Positions 52,967 through 64,000 of a stretch of DNA of 64,000 nt are shown one piece after another. Source of the DNA: Bactericera cockerelli (Eukaryota > Arthropoda > Insecta > Hemiptera > Triozidae); assembly GCA_024516035.1 (NCBI GenBank), contig CM044967.1:18760810-18824809 (forward strand), in the 5' to 3' direction. Positions within the stretch are counted from its first letter, which is position 1. Every line of letters starts with the position of its first letter. The position numbers were made by a program, and so were the translations under genes. The notes under the pieces are model-generated. The model was not told where the DNA came from and ran no database searches. It saw only the letters and a list, made by a program, of their open reading frames with translations.

Positions 52967-54488
52967 TAGTCAGATGGGCTTGAGTATATCATTCATGTGA
53001 TAGAACCAATTATTACATTTACAGGACGTCCTACTCCATCAGTAAGGCAAAAGAGTTCCGCAAGGCACTTACAATGGTATTCTACCAACATAATTATGTG
53101 TCTCGCGGCCGGTCGCAAAACACACCTCTTCAATGTATTTTCGCTGGGGTGACTTTGCTGATGCGTTTCCCTGGTCTCTAGTCCCCAGACCCAGCGTCAA
53201 ACGCAGTCGGGAGACTCGCTAAAGTAAGTTCAGTACCTAAAGTAACTTGATGTAAAAGAAATACTGTATCAGTGAGGCTTTTATAAAGTTATCATATTTG
53301 TGTCAATCAATATGATAACTAAAAAGCGTGATATCACATCTCGCTTGAGTTATATCTAACTAACTATGTTATAAAAAAAACTCAAACTCGCTTTACTAAA
53401 TTTACGCTGAAACCCGGACTTGAAGCACCGACCTCCAGGTCACAAGTCCGCCGCCTTATCGATCAGGCTACTGAGGTCGGTGAGGCTTTTATAAGGCAAA
53501 CGTCTGCATCTGTGAATCATTTATAAGGCAAATTATTACATCAGTACCTAAAGTATTTATATAAAATTACTGCATCAAAGGGGCATTTAATAGACAAATT
53601 AATGCATGAGTGAAGTATTTATATGTAAAATTACTGCATCAGTAACGCATTTAGAGGGCAAACAACTCCATCAGTAAGGTAATTAAATGGTGTATTTCAT
53701 CTGTAAGGCATTCATAAGGCGAACGACTTCATCTATAGTGGAAATCATGAGTCAAACAAGTAATACATCCCAGATATAATACTAAAATTCTTTATATATT
53801 ATGTACAGGATAAAATAGCAGATAGTACCTAACCTCATATTTAATGTTAGGCGATATGACTTATTATAATATTTCAATTGTTTTTATTTTGGCTAACCAT
53901 TGCAAAAATAACATTTATGTTTCAATAAAACCAATCTATTCTATTCTAGAATACTCGTCGCCACTGCCTGGCTATCTTCCATGTTCAGATGGGTTTCCTT
54001 CAAGTTTCGATTTCACTTTGCTTCTAGAATGTCATACGTTGCGTTTCTGAACTCAACTTGCTCAAGGTTTAGAAATCACGTGTGAATAGACGGTGACTAT
54101 GTTCATTTGTTTGTACGTAGGTAATGATAAATTGACCAGGCCTAACTCATTTGCTGGCCTCAGAACGTAAAGTGTAGGAACGTTGACAAATGCAAACACA
54201 TTTAAAAAAATCTAGCTATTTGCTAGATTTTTTTGCAAAAAAATTGTTGGGAAAAGCAAATTTGGCAAATATTTTTAAACTTGGCTGAGAATTTTAAACC
54301 ACAAAGAGATAGTTTCCGGGGATGTCGTAACTAGAGGGCAGGGTTATTGCCTACGGCACTCTTTTCCACTAAACTCTCACTTGGACTTTTTTTATCATTA
54401 CCTACCTGACCTGTTTGCAGAGTGTTCAGTGAAACCCATACAATTAACACTGCGACCTAATTAGATATATTATCTATTGCGACCAGTT
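52967..54488. other. No gene seen
   Basis: Besides the SINE-5 at 53289-53483, 53500-53740 has irregular repeats of TTTATAAGGCAAA and TGCATCAGTAA with a period near 40-45 bp. A repeat-T/tail-like piece is at 54335-54375 (GGGCAGGGTTATTGCC). Confidence 0.45.
53289..53483 (-). mobile_element. SINE-5, reverse
   Basis: TTATCATATTTGTGTCAATC at one end and GACCTCCAGGTCACAAGTCC, CTTATCGATCAGGCTACTG at the other. Confidence 0.8.
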
Positions 54489-54722
54489 GATTCTATTTGG
54501 TTTTAACTTGTGATAGTCAGGACGGGGGTTTTACCCTCCATTCGCTGGGAATCGTACCAGCTACCCACATTAACCTCACCCAGCCTGGGTAGGGTCGGAA
54601 ATGCCAGTCTCACGTGTTTGAAGGGAACAGAATCTTCTTCGAAAAGTCTGCCCTAACCGGGGATCGAACTCGGGATCTCTGGACGACAGGCAGTAGTCAC
54701 AACCGTCACGCCACGGAGGCTG
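54489..54722 (-). mobile_element. SINE-4, reverse
   Basis: CATTCGCTGGGAATCGTACC, CCTCACCCAGCCTGGG, GGGGATCGAACTCGGGATC, CAACCGTCACGCCACGGAGG. Confidence 0.85.
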
Positions 54723-56049
54723 GCTAAGACCTTAGAGTCCTTGGACTATACCTAGTTATTTTGCACATGAAGCATTGAATCAAGGGGTTGGAATTCGAGT
54801 TCTGCATCATGCAGACAAGTAAAATAAATCACAAGTGTCAACAGACTGGAGCTATTAAGAGACATACGTACAGTTCGTAACGATTACTAACGATAAATTT
54901 CTCAGACCTAACTCATATGATAGCTGGTTATTTTGTAATTTCGCTTATTTCGCCCATTGAACATCGAATCAGAGGGTTGGAATTTGAATCCTATAATAAT
55001 ATTATAGGATTATATTATAACTACTACTCTCGTATATACTTATTCGAGAAGAATAAATTAGAAGTGTCAACGGAGACTATAAACAGAGTAGTGACCATAA
55101 TTATAAATGTCTAAAGGCCAACCCATGTCGTTGTAGCCATAAGTTTCTGACACTTGCTAATTTCTTATGTCGTAGTACGATATGTATGTCGTTGTAGCCA
55201 TAAGTTTCTGACACTTGCTAATTTCTTATGTCGTAGTACGATATGTGAAAATCATTAGGTGGTAATATATTCATTATTATTCGCTCTGGAGTATTCTGCT
55301 GTAATTTCAACAGAGAACTAAACTCTGCCAAAACCAACCAAACTCAACCATGAGGTTGAACAACGTCGACTCTGCTTAAGCGGGATAAGACAGAGTAAAA
55401 GAAGAAGAACTTTGGGCTGTGGGGGTAGGTTTCAAGTGGTCGAGAAAGTTTCAAGTGGGGTCCGCGAGGTGGTTCCTAAAGAAAGAAGAAAAAAACAAAA
55501 CAAACAATGTCCTTACAAAGAAAAAAAAAAATCCTCTAACTTTTTTTAAAGTACCTACTGCTTGGTCCGTGGAAAATTATGAAATTCAAAAGTGGTCCCT
55601 GGCTTGAGGAAGTTTGGGAACCCCTGACTTAGACTAATTAATATCATTCCCAAAAAATTAGTAATTATTTAGGTCTGTACAAGGACTGAAAACCACAACT
55701 ATGAATAGATAATGAAGAAACACGCCATTATTAATAAGTGTGGTAGAACAAGGAGAATTATTGAAGAGATATTTGTTGAACTTAAATGAGGTATTCAAAT
55801 CTAAAGAAAAACAATAAGTTAAAATTATAATTTAATTTCATTATAATTTTAACTTATTGTTAAAATTGTAAATAAATAAAACCCTTTGCTACTTTTCTTG
55901 GGCATGCACTACTTATTTATTCTTTTTTTTTTTCTTTTCAATTTTTGATTTTTTTCAAAGCTCGAGTAAACTCGAGAATTTCGTTAGTTAATTCTATGAA
56001 GATAAATAAATTCAAGTTACAATTTTTTGTGTGCATATCATACTGATGG
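54723..56049. other. No gene seen; local duplication
   Basis: A 57-bp unit (ATGTCGTTGTAGCCATAAG, TCTGACACTTGCTAATTTC, TTATGTCGTAGTACGATATG) is duplicated at about 55126-55244. 55320-55405 is a SINE-4 tail. 54770-54910 and 54940-55090 are diverged copies of one unit (AATCGAATC/GGGTTGGAATT, GTGTCAACRGA). Confidence 0.5.
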
Positions 56050-56168
56050 TGATATCATGAATCACAATTAATCAAACTCAATTTCCTAACATTTGCCATG
56101 ACCACAGGGGAATCGAACCACGGACCTCCAGGTTACGAGTCCGCCGACTTATCAATCAAGCTACTAGA
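56050..56168 (-). mobile_element. SINE-5, reverse, short
   Basis: GTGATATCATGAATCACAAT, GGAATCGAACCACGGACCTC, CGACTTATCAATCAAGCTAC. Confidence 0.75.
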
Positions 56169-56917
56169 ATGGTATTTTTTTAAAAAAATAATATTAATAC
56201 TAAATTTAGACTGTGATTGCGGCATAAACAAACACGCAGTTCATGGTCACAACCCTAACCAATCCTGACCTTATGTCGACTCGGTGCAGAGAGCATCTTC
56301 TCTTATAAAAAAAAAACACTTTCAATTCTTGAAAATTGCAGGACATATCAGTGGAAGCCTTGAAATTTTTGAGAATTACACAAGATATCCGCGAATGCCA
56401 CGCAAAATATCACCAGATATTCACCAATGACAAATGCTCTGGATTTACATAAAAATCTTGCCTTTTTCAAATACATGACTCTTTATTTTAGCAATCGATA
56501 CTTCCATAAAGTAACTACCTAATGATTATTTCGTAGCTGTATCATGGCTATGAAATAAATAAGACTGTGAAACCACTCATCTTGAGAAAAAAATGTTACG
56601 GTTTCAGTATGAACAGAAAAGTGAGAAGTTGTACTTGAATGTACACAATCTGTACATGTTTATTTAATGGATAAACTCAATACTCAATAACTTCAAAGTA
56701 GAACTAATGGATAGTTGATAGGTATGTATGTTTTTCAATGCTGGACGCACGGCGTGAGTGTTGATTGCATGGGAGTTACTTAGTGACATACCCAAACCCA
56801 TCCCATACAGTATACATTAAGTGGTGTGGATGCCTTAAATAATAATAATAAAAATAATGGCCACAGGAGAGAATACCGTGGTCGGGCAAGTCCACCAACT
56901 CAAAACCTTTTTTTTTT

Positions 56918-57168
56918 TAGTTATCATATTTGTGTTAATCACTTTCGTGATATCACAAGAGAATGCCGTTGGCATTAGCACCGCCCTTGATCAAGTTTTA
57001 TTTTATTTCAATTTCTATGTACCTACTTTATTGTAAATAAAACTTGATCCAACATGTTTAATAACTACTCAAACTCGCTTTTACTAAATCTACGCTGAAA
57101 CCGGGACTTGAACCACCGACCTCCAGGTTACAAGTCCACTGCCTTATCGATCAAGCTACTGAGGTCGG
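56918..57168 (-). mobile_element. SINE-5, reverse, split by a repeat-T insertion
   Basis: Tail 56918-56960 and head 57060-57168 (GGGACTTGAACCACCGACC) are separated by a repeat-T copy (GAGAATGCCGTTGGCATTAG to AACTTGATCC). This shows the order of insertion. Confidence 0.8.
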
Positions 57169-57295
57169 TCCAACTAGAAACCTTCTCTTCTTGTAAACAG
57201 AACAACAGCAGAAGACTTGGTTACAGATCCGCTCCTAGTGTAACATCCTTTCGGGGGTGCTTCACACCGTCGAGAGGAGAACCATATTAAAAATG

Positions 57296-57328
<33 letters not shown>
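57296..57328. repeat. Poly(A) run
   Basis: About 30 A after a retroposon-like GAGAACCATATTAAAAATG. Possibly the tail of an unrecognised insertion (about 57170-57296). Confidence 0.8.
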
Positions 57329-57329
<1 letters not shown>

Positions 57330-57332
<3 letters not shown>

Positions 57333-58150
57333 AGTACCTACTCTGGTAAGTCATGACTTGAGAATTCGATTTTGTCTGTTAATTTCGCCCTTGTACTCTT
57401 GCTAAGTCTTCATAGTATACTGTAGGTATTATCTGCGTAGGTACCATTCATGTAAACAAATATTCAAATGTAATGCATCATACCTATTCTTTTTCCAAGC
57501 CATACAAAGTAATCCGCAACTACAGACGTTAGCTCATAATGTTTGCATTAGAAGCCTAATGTAGCCAAGCTAATAGTCACCTATAATCTTTTCCCATTTA
57601 CATAATAGATTTTATCCCTCCTCTCTCCGTTCCATTATCATGTGAAGAACATTAACTCTGTAGGCGAAGGCTCTGTTTCCTTGTTTAACGCCTTTGTGAA
57701 CTTATAATTCTGGATTTATTCCAACTGGTTCTATTTTCAATACTGACACTACCAAGAGATTAATTTCCCTGTTTACTTCGTTTCCACGTCAACTCATCAA
57801 ACATCTCGATAATGATTTTCTGTTAGTAATTAATATGTAACATCGGCATACTATGTTAGTAAATAGAAAGTACTTTTACTATTTAAACAAGATAAATTTA
57901 TATTTATTACAAAATCAAACGCATTCAAAATTCAACTGAAGGAAAAAAGGCTCAAAGGAAAAAGAAGTATTTTCCGATCAACAACTTGTGTTGCCGTAGC
58001 AACTCAGCATCTCCTACATAATAAATAAAAAACATTTTGATAGATATTATTTCTTCTTAGGTCGAAGCAGTTCACTTACGAGTATATCTTTTTTGAACTA
58101 GATGTGCAGTTAGAAGACCCAAAATTTTAAAATCGTAGCAGTTTTTTGTA
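57330..58150. other. No gene seen
   Basis: An M2 edge (TTTTGTCTGTTAATTTCGCCCT) lies at 57370-57393; otherwise unassigned AT-rich sequence. Confidence 0.45.
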
Positions 58151-58334
58151 TTTAATTATAGAATAGAATAAAATGGAATATAAATTGTTTATACTGCCGA
58201 GGTAAGACTGAAAAGTCCCTTTACTCCAGCGGTCAAACAGGTCTTATAATTATATTTTATAGGATAAAAGTTTAACCCCTTATATGGTAATTGTGCCCGA
58301 ATTTGCTTTGGCATTAGTTCAGGGCACTTTACTT

Positions 58335-58428
58335 TTGGGTAGGACTCTGGGTGAGACTCGAACCAACGGATCCCTACGCTACCTGAATTACCACACTAGC
58401 GCGTTAACCACTTGACTACCAGTGCACG
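58335..58428 (-). mobile_element. SINE-1 head fragment, reverse
   Basis: GGTGAGACTCGAACCAACGG to CCACTTGACTACCAGTGC. Only the tRNA-like part remains. Confidence 0.75.
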
Positions 58429-58431
58429 GTT

Positions 58432-58580
58432 TACATTAAAACATTTGCATTGAAACATTTACATTGAAACATTTACATTGAAACATTTACATTAAAACAT
58501 TTACATTGAAACATTTACATTAAAACATTTACATTGAAACATTTACAATTAAACATTTACATTAAAATATTTACATTAAA
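58432..58580. repeat. 15-bp tandem repeat
   Basis: About ten units of ACATTTACATTGAAA with A/G swaps. Directly after a SINE-1 head. Confidence 0.85.
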
Positions 58581-58971
58581 AATAAAAAGAAAGTAACGCC
58601 CATGATATTTTAGAAAAGTGAATTCGGATCATAGTACCGCTGTGCTACCCACAAAATCTATGAAGAGTCTCTCGATTCGCCACAGATGATTCTCACTGCC
58701 TACTTGAGACACAAAGCCAGGAGCATTTCATAAAAGGTCATCCGACATGTGGTGAGTACCGAAGGAGATCTGTTGAATGGTTGACTCAGAACTTTCACTC
58801 TATACAGAATAGCAGGCGTGTTTTAGGCGAAAACCCGCCTGTGCTATTGACGTCCGAGTTATCTAACATGTGAGTTATCTATCTGACATGTGAGTCAACT
58901 GATTCACTGAAATCTTAGAAAGCTGTATTCTACGCTGAGTAAATTTGATATTGATATTTTAATTATTATTA

Positions 58972-59100
58972 TTATTATTAAACATGTTGGATCAAGTTTT
59001 ATTTACAAATAACATAGAATATATACGTACATAGAAATTAAAATTAACAAAACAAAACTTGATCAAGGGCGGTGCTAATGCCAACGGCATTCTCTTCCGC
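58972..59100 (+). repeat. Repeat-T copy
   Basis: (ATT)n, TTGGATCAAGTTTTATTTAC, ACTTGATCAAGGGCGGTGC, GCCAACGGCATTCTCTTCC. Confidence 0.7.
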
Positions 59101-59149
59101 ACCACCCTTTAATAATAGTAATACTATAATAATACTCTTTAGTGGGCAA

Positions 59150-59345
59150 GGTAAGGTAACCACTGAGTGGGTTCCGAGAATACCCAGCATCACAAGGGAT
59201 CGAATTTAAATAGTCACCCAACCAAGTCCTAGCCTCGCTGGATGTTGCTTTACTACAGTGACAGGACGAGAACTGGTGTATTCAACTTGACATAGACGCT
59301 GCGCTGGATGTTAGGTCTACTCCCTGTTTGTGGTACCCCAGCCAG
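59150..59345. repeat. SINE-like fragment
   Basis: CACTGAGTGGGTTCCGAGAA, CCTAGCCTCGCTGGATGTTG, GACAGGACGAGAACTGG, TGGTACCCCAGCCAG. Also related to 3900-3990 (ACTACTCACTGTTTATAGTG, CCCCAGCCAGACCAG). Confidence 0.4.
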
Positions 59346-59750
59346 ATTTACACTTTACCCGCTAATACACTTTAAAAGAAATCAAACAATTTTCGCTAAC
59401 AATTAAACAACTTAAGGTCTCTAATATTTTCACCCAGTACTTATCATCTTATTGTTTTCCTCAAGATTCTGCTCGTCATACATAATTATAAACCACAATT
59501 GTAAGACCTCATAAAACTGTTTGATTCTTTCATTACTGTCTTCTCTAGTCCTAATTGCATTGTTTCATTGTTAGTATCTTAAGGACACGAATTACATTTC
59601 TCACGCCTGATTTTGCGTTTAGCCTTCCTCTTGACTCTGTACTTCTGTAGGTCTATGTAGAAGAGATTGCCTCAGGCAATAACTCCATAGGTACCTACTA
59701 TTGCTCCTCTAAAATTTAGAAAAATACTTGATTTGACTTCACTACCAGTG

Positions 59751-59927
59751 CACTGGTAGTCAAATGGTTAACGCGCTAGTCTGGTAATCCGAGTATCGTA
59801 GGGATCCGTTGGTTCGAATACCACCCAGTGCATGAGTTTTTGCTCATCAATTTGAGTTTGTGACTCTAAGGGTTAGGTGGTTACATTCCACTGAAGAGTG
59901 TTATTATTATTATTATAAAAATCCTGT
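59751..59927 (+). mobile_element. SINE-1
   Basis: Head CACTGGTAGTCAAATGGTTA, B-box GGTTCGAATAC, shortened body, and (ATT)n tail. Directly before the 45-bp minisatellite. Confidence 0.8.
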
Positions 59928-59943
59928 ATGAATTCGGTGCCGC

Positions 59944-60350
59944 CTATTGTATTTTACCTAACCCTACTATAAACCCAAGGCATGGCCTTCATTGTATTTT
60001 ACCTAACCCTACTATAAACTCAAGGCATGGCCTTCATTGTATTTTACCTAACCCTACTATAGACCCAAGGCATGGCCGTCATTGTATTTTACCTAACCCT
60101 ACTATAAACTCAAGGCATGGCCTTCATTGTATTTTACCTAACCCTACTATAAACCCAAGGCATGGCCGTTATTGTATTTTACCTAACCCTACTATAAACT
60201 CAAGGCATGGCCTTCATTGTATTTTACCTAACCCTACTATAAACCCAAGGCATGGCCGTCATTGTATTTTACCTAACCCTACTATAAACTCAAGGCATGG
60301 CCTTAATTGTATTTTACCTAACCATACTATGAACCCTAGGCATGGCCTTT
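59944..60350. repeat. 45-bp minisatellite with 90-bp higher order
   Basis: About nine units with ATTGTATTTTACCTAACCC, then TACTATAAAC and CAAGGCATGGCC. Units alternate between an AAACTCAAGG...CCTTC form and an AAACCCAAGG...CCGTC form, so the amplified unit was a dimer. Confidence 0.9.
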
Positions 60351-60429
60351 ATTTTTTTATTTTACGTGATTGAAAATAAACTGATGAAAAATGTTGAATT
60401 TATAATTTATGTATTTATTTATGTATATA

Positions 60430-60565
60430 GGACGGAACATATGGGACGGAATCGGGTATTGAACCCTTACGATGACCGGACGGAATCAGGTGTTAAAATA
60501 TTGATGGGACGGAATCGACGGGACGGAATAAGGTGAAAAAAAGGTAAATGGGACGGAAAACGGTG
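60430..60565. repeat. Cluster of GGACGGAA motifs
   Basis: Six copies of GGACGGAA, mostly TGGGACGGAATC, occur within about 130 bp with uneven spacing. No reading frame. Function unknown. Confidence 0.6.
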
Positions 60566-60581
60566 CCTCCCATATTAAGAC

Positions 60582-60674
60582 TTTGAGGGTTAGTTGTTGG
60601 AAAATGCTTTGAGAATTAACCTCGCCTGGTGGTTACTTTCCACAGAAGAGTTTTATTATTATTATTATTATTAC
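60582..60674 (+). mobile_element. SINE-1 3' fragment
   Basis: Body and tail only: GAGGGTTAGTTGTTGGAAAA, CCTCGCCTGGTGGTTAC, then (ATT)n. Confidence 0.7.
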
Positions 60675-61308
60675 AAAAATTTCTAATTTTGCTAAAACTT
60701 ATTAGTATGTTGATTGTAGAAGTTCACTGCATCAAATTTATTCCTCATATTTTTTATGTTAATTGCTAAATATTAGTTCCATTTCTTGAATTCTGAATTA
60801 GCTTTAAGTGAGTAACAATGTAATTGGTTAAAGTCGATACTTGTAACGGCTTCGACTGTTTTGTTTATTCACTATAATAAAATAAAATTGAAATTGAAAA
60901 ATTGAAAATTGAAATTGAAAAATCCTCTCAACTGATTGACGATAAGGAGATTCAGCGATCAGAATCAATCAATAAGGCAGTAAGTCGAAAATGTCCTTTA
61001 TTCATAATAATAACAAAAAAAGCCCTTAAAAGAAAAGTCAATCAGTCAAAAAATATCTTTGTTAGAGGTTGCTTTTATTAAGTCAATCAATCAAAATTTA
61101 AAGATTTCTTTATCATTGTTGTTTTTGTTATTATATCATTGTTGTTGTTGTTGTTTTTTTTTTCCTCTCCGACCACTTCCTATTTTCTAATTAAATTATA
61201 GAATTCCACATCCTCTATTTTTTGCACCCCCGTTTTTTTCCCCTACATTTTCCTATCCTCTCATTTTTATGGTTTTAAGGAAAAGAAAAATCTTCTCTAA
61301 TATCCTAT

Positions 61309-61315
61309 CCCCCCC

Positions 61316-61349
<34 letters not shown>

Positions 61350-61444
61350 ACTCTCTCTCACTCTCTCTCACTCTCTCTCTCTCTCTCACTCTCTCACTCT
61401 CTCTCACTCTCACTTTCTCTCTCTCTCTCTCTCTCTCTCTCCCT
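61309..61444. repeat. (CT)n microsatellite
   Basis: Long CTCTCT tract with scattered CACTCT; preceded by a C run. Confidence 0.95.
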
Positions 61445-61489
61445 TCTTTCTCCAGAAATGATTTGTTCTGGACGGGTCTGAAAGGTTCT

Positions 61490-61733
61490 CAGCGGTCGGC
61501 AACCTTTTGAACTACGCGGACCCCTTGCTTATCTCGAAAAATTTCAAGGGACCCCCACATTACAAAGCTAGACATAGAGAGTTAGGGAATAGGGTACTTC
61601 AGACTATTTATGATTCGAGTTCATGAGCTATTTTTCTTCTTCTTTTTTTTTTAATCCTGAAATGGCTTCGCGGACCCCCAATTTAGCTCTCGCGGACCCC
61701 CGGGGTCCGCGGACCCCAGGTTGCCGACCGCTG
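61490..61733. mobile_element. Short hAT-like MITE with GC-rich palindromic centre
   Basis: Inverted ends CAGCGGTCGGCAACCT. An inner GCGGACCCC motif is repeated on both strands (CGCGGACCCCCGGGGTCCGCG). Flanking octamers do not match, so the duplication has decayed or the ends are slightly different. Confidence 0.65.
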
Positions 61734-61954
61734 GTTAGAAAATACTCAGGGAAGGGATGAGATGTGTTTGTCGTAATGCGAGACTTTGTGAAACTATGTG
61801 ACTGGCGCCAGGGTTTTGTGTTAATTTTGGGTATTTTGAAAGCTACTGCTTGCAAAACACCGGCCGAAAACTAGTAACAACAATACTTTCTATACCTTAT
61901 AAAATGACCATGAAGGCGACGATAAACTCAAATTAAAATGTCCTAACTCAAGGG

Positions 61955-62130
61955 TTCTAGAATAGAATAGAATAGAATAGAATAGAATAAAATAGAATAG
62001 AATAAAATAGAATAGAATATACCTTGTTTATACTGCCGAGGTAAGACTGAAAAGTACCTTTACTCCACCAGTCAAACAGGTCTTACATATTTTATGGGAT
62101 AAAATGGCATTCTCTTCCACCCAACCCTTA
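61955..62130 (-). repeat. AATAG microsatellite and diverged SINE-3-like tail
   Basis: (GAATA)n then TTTATACTGCCGAGGTAAGA, TTTACTCCACCAGTCAAACA and GGCATTCTCTTCCACCCAAC. The same unit is at 4960-5060 and 58155-58275. It looks like an old cousin of SINE-3. Confidence 0.6.
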
Positions 62131-62675
62131 AAAAAGTTGTGTATCGGCTCATCAGTCTCGCAGCACACGTCTTGAAGGCCGCCGGCTACTCAGGTTAAGA
62201 TTAACCTCTCCGGTTCATCTGAACAGGTATGAACAGGTCTGTCTGTAAAGGTAAACCATACTGGCCTGGCCTAGCCAGAACCTTGAGGGCAGTGAACCGG
62301 ACAATGTGTCTCAGTGTAGGCACATCACTTGTTAACTTGCAGCGAGAATGACTTTTTCATTGACATTTAAACAAGTTCTTTTTTTTGTGCAATTACATAG
62401 TCAATTAGAGAATTATACTGATCAAAGAACCGAAAACAGGACTTTTACAAAAATAAGCCCGATCGACCTTCCATTATAAAAGTACGAGATTTGCTGAAAC
62501 ACCAACTTGGCGGTCTGGTTCATCGTGGTTGTAATCCTGTTCTATAATTCAGCCCTAAGTGATGACATGGTCAAGTATCTTCTACTTTTGTTAATCAACG
62601 GGTTTACTCATTATGTAAACCTAATACACAAAGCGCAAGGCAATTTTTCAAAAATAAAAATAATAATAACAAAAC

Positions 62676-62835
62676 CCATGGCTCAGTGGTTTAGCGCATT
62701 GGTTCCTGACCCGGAGGTTGCAGGTTCGAATCCCGGCCGGAACGGAAAATTCGGACCAAGTTTTTCCGTTTCCGGAATGGCATGAATGTAAACGTAAAGT
62801 GCACTGAAGTAATGTGTAAGTGGTTCCTGGGGATA
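62676..62835 (+). mobile_element. SINE-6
   Basis: CCCATGGCTCAGTGGTTTAG, GCAGGTTCGAATCCCGGC, TTTCCGGAATGGCATGAATG, CACTGAAGTAATGTG. No leader. Confidence 0.8.
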
Positions 62836-64000
62836 ATTATTTTTTTTTTATTAATAATAAATAAATAAAAACAAAATAAGCTATACCAACGTGCACTAAA
62901 CAAAGTTAGTACATGGTTATTTTCATTTGTACTTCTTAGACAAAACTTTTTCATAAAACTTTGATAAAAAGTAGGTTCTGATAACATTTTGAATAGAAAA
63001 CAACAAAATTAAATACCTAGGTACTTACATCAATCAAGAAAAGATAGCATGTGAAACCATGCGTTTTTTATGAGACGAGAAATTTCTCGAAATTCGGATT
63101 GATGTCTCGTCTCGAATCCATTATTAGTTGCAATAAATTGCCGCAAGATTTTTTATCAATTAAATCACAAAAACTGTGCGAATACTTCGATTTCTGCTGT
63201 TGGCGTAGGAGTGGATGTCCTTATTCCGAGCAAATCAAAGAAAGTTTTACATTTTTGACACAAAATGTTATTTTTTTTTCTTCTTTTTTTCATCTCAATT
63301 TCTAATACCTCCAACTCGATGGTATAGAAAAAATTCATTTTTATATATATTTTGTTGAATTTTATGTTCTTTCTTATTGTTGGAAGTTTTTGCAACAGGA
63401 TGTAACGTTAGCCCCCGCTAATTTCAGGACAGTCAGGACACTGATTTGCCAAACTTTCTCCGACAATTAGGAGCCTGAGACACTAGTGGGCATTGCATCT
63501 TTGTACTGCAATGCCCACTTAAAAGAATGTAATATACACAAGACATAACATGATTTTATTAATTTATTTTAAGTTATTCCGATCACTCAATTCCGATCAA
63601 ATACTCAAATGCGGTATAACAAAATCAAAATTAATTAATGAGTTCGATTTTTTATTGAAAAAAGCTTTGGTTTTTTCAATACATATTTTTTTTAGTTTCC
63701 TAATCGTGTAGAAAAGTAATTTAAAAAGACTGAGATTTTGAAAGTCCAATTTTTTATTTTAGAAATTAACTAAAAAAGTGTTCGATTTTGTTTCTGTAAA
63801 AATAATTATGCTCCAATTTTTTGATTGTTTAATTAGATTTTTACTGTATCATGTACAAAGGAATGCATTAATGCGTACAAGTTGTTTAGTTTAGAAATTT
63901 TAGAAACGGAGAACTGGATTAATAATGCAGGTTATTATAATAAATATTGTAACGCTTAATACGAGCAGTAAATGACGCTTTTAAAATCTGTTCGCAAGTG
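62836..64000. other. No gene seen
   Basis: AT-rich. A short inverted pair GTGGGCATTGCA / TGCAATGCCCAC at 63486-63518 could form a hairpin. No exon recognised. Confidence 0.5.

Noticed and set aside
59944..60350. Interstitial telomere repeat
   Set aside because: CCTAACC occurs once per 45-bp unit and not as a tandem (CCTAA)n.
61269..61481. Open frame of 70 codons rich in Ser and Leu
   Set aside because: It is the translation of a CT microsatellite.

Overview
The window looks like nuclear DNA of an arthropod, most likely an insect and possibly a hemipteran (the order is a guess). It is AT-rich and intron-rich, and it carries an ecdysone-cascade nuclear receptor. The space between exons is packed with tRNA-derived SINEs, hairpin MITEs and DNA transposons. 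I recognise four protein-coding loci; the rest is repeat or unassigned.

Layout. 1-4700: repeats (a 36-bp tandem array, a piggyBac-type MITE, a PIF/Harbinger-type MITE, SINEs). 4716-16810 (+): the 3' nine coding exons of hormone receptor 3 (HR3, the insect ROR orthologue), from the zinc-finger exon through the ligand-binding domain to the stop, with a probable intron in the 3' UTR. All splice phases agree and the joined exons give 485 codons without a break. The A/B-domain exon or exons lie upstream and were not found. 16811-25100: repeats, including a complete 2.18-kb Tc1/mariner-superfamily element with long inverted repeats and a broken transposase, and a pogo-type MITE. 25233-26354 (+): an intronless three-dsRBD protein of the Loquacious/TARBP2 type. 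28458-30205: a deleted pogo-like transposon. 31960-36295 (+): an orthologue of STK11IP (LKB1-interacting protein), intact at both ends but with several frame breaks in its linker. 39622-46808 (-): the last five exons of a Storkhead-box (STOX/knockout) winged-helix gene, 732 codons in perfect phase, with its N-terminus beyond the window or not recognised. 48774-52958: a 4.2-kb hAT-type element with an 8-bp target duplication. 53000-64000: SINEs, minisatellites and MITEs, with no gene found.

The genes are ordinary metazoan genes with no evident shared pathway. HR3 acts in the ecdysone cascade, the Loqs-like protein in small-RNA loading, STK11IP in LKB1/lysosomal signalling, and STOX as a probable transcription factor. 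The most unusual feature is in HR3: four of its splice junctions are embedded in or abut local tandem duplications, and three of these copy working splice-site sequence (4889-5616, 10150-10680, 13792-13995, 15116-15201). The other notable finds are a set of transposons with exact ends and target duplications, at least seven tRNA-derived SINE families, the intronless loqs-like gene, and the interrupted STK11IP.
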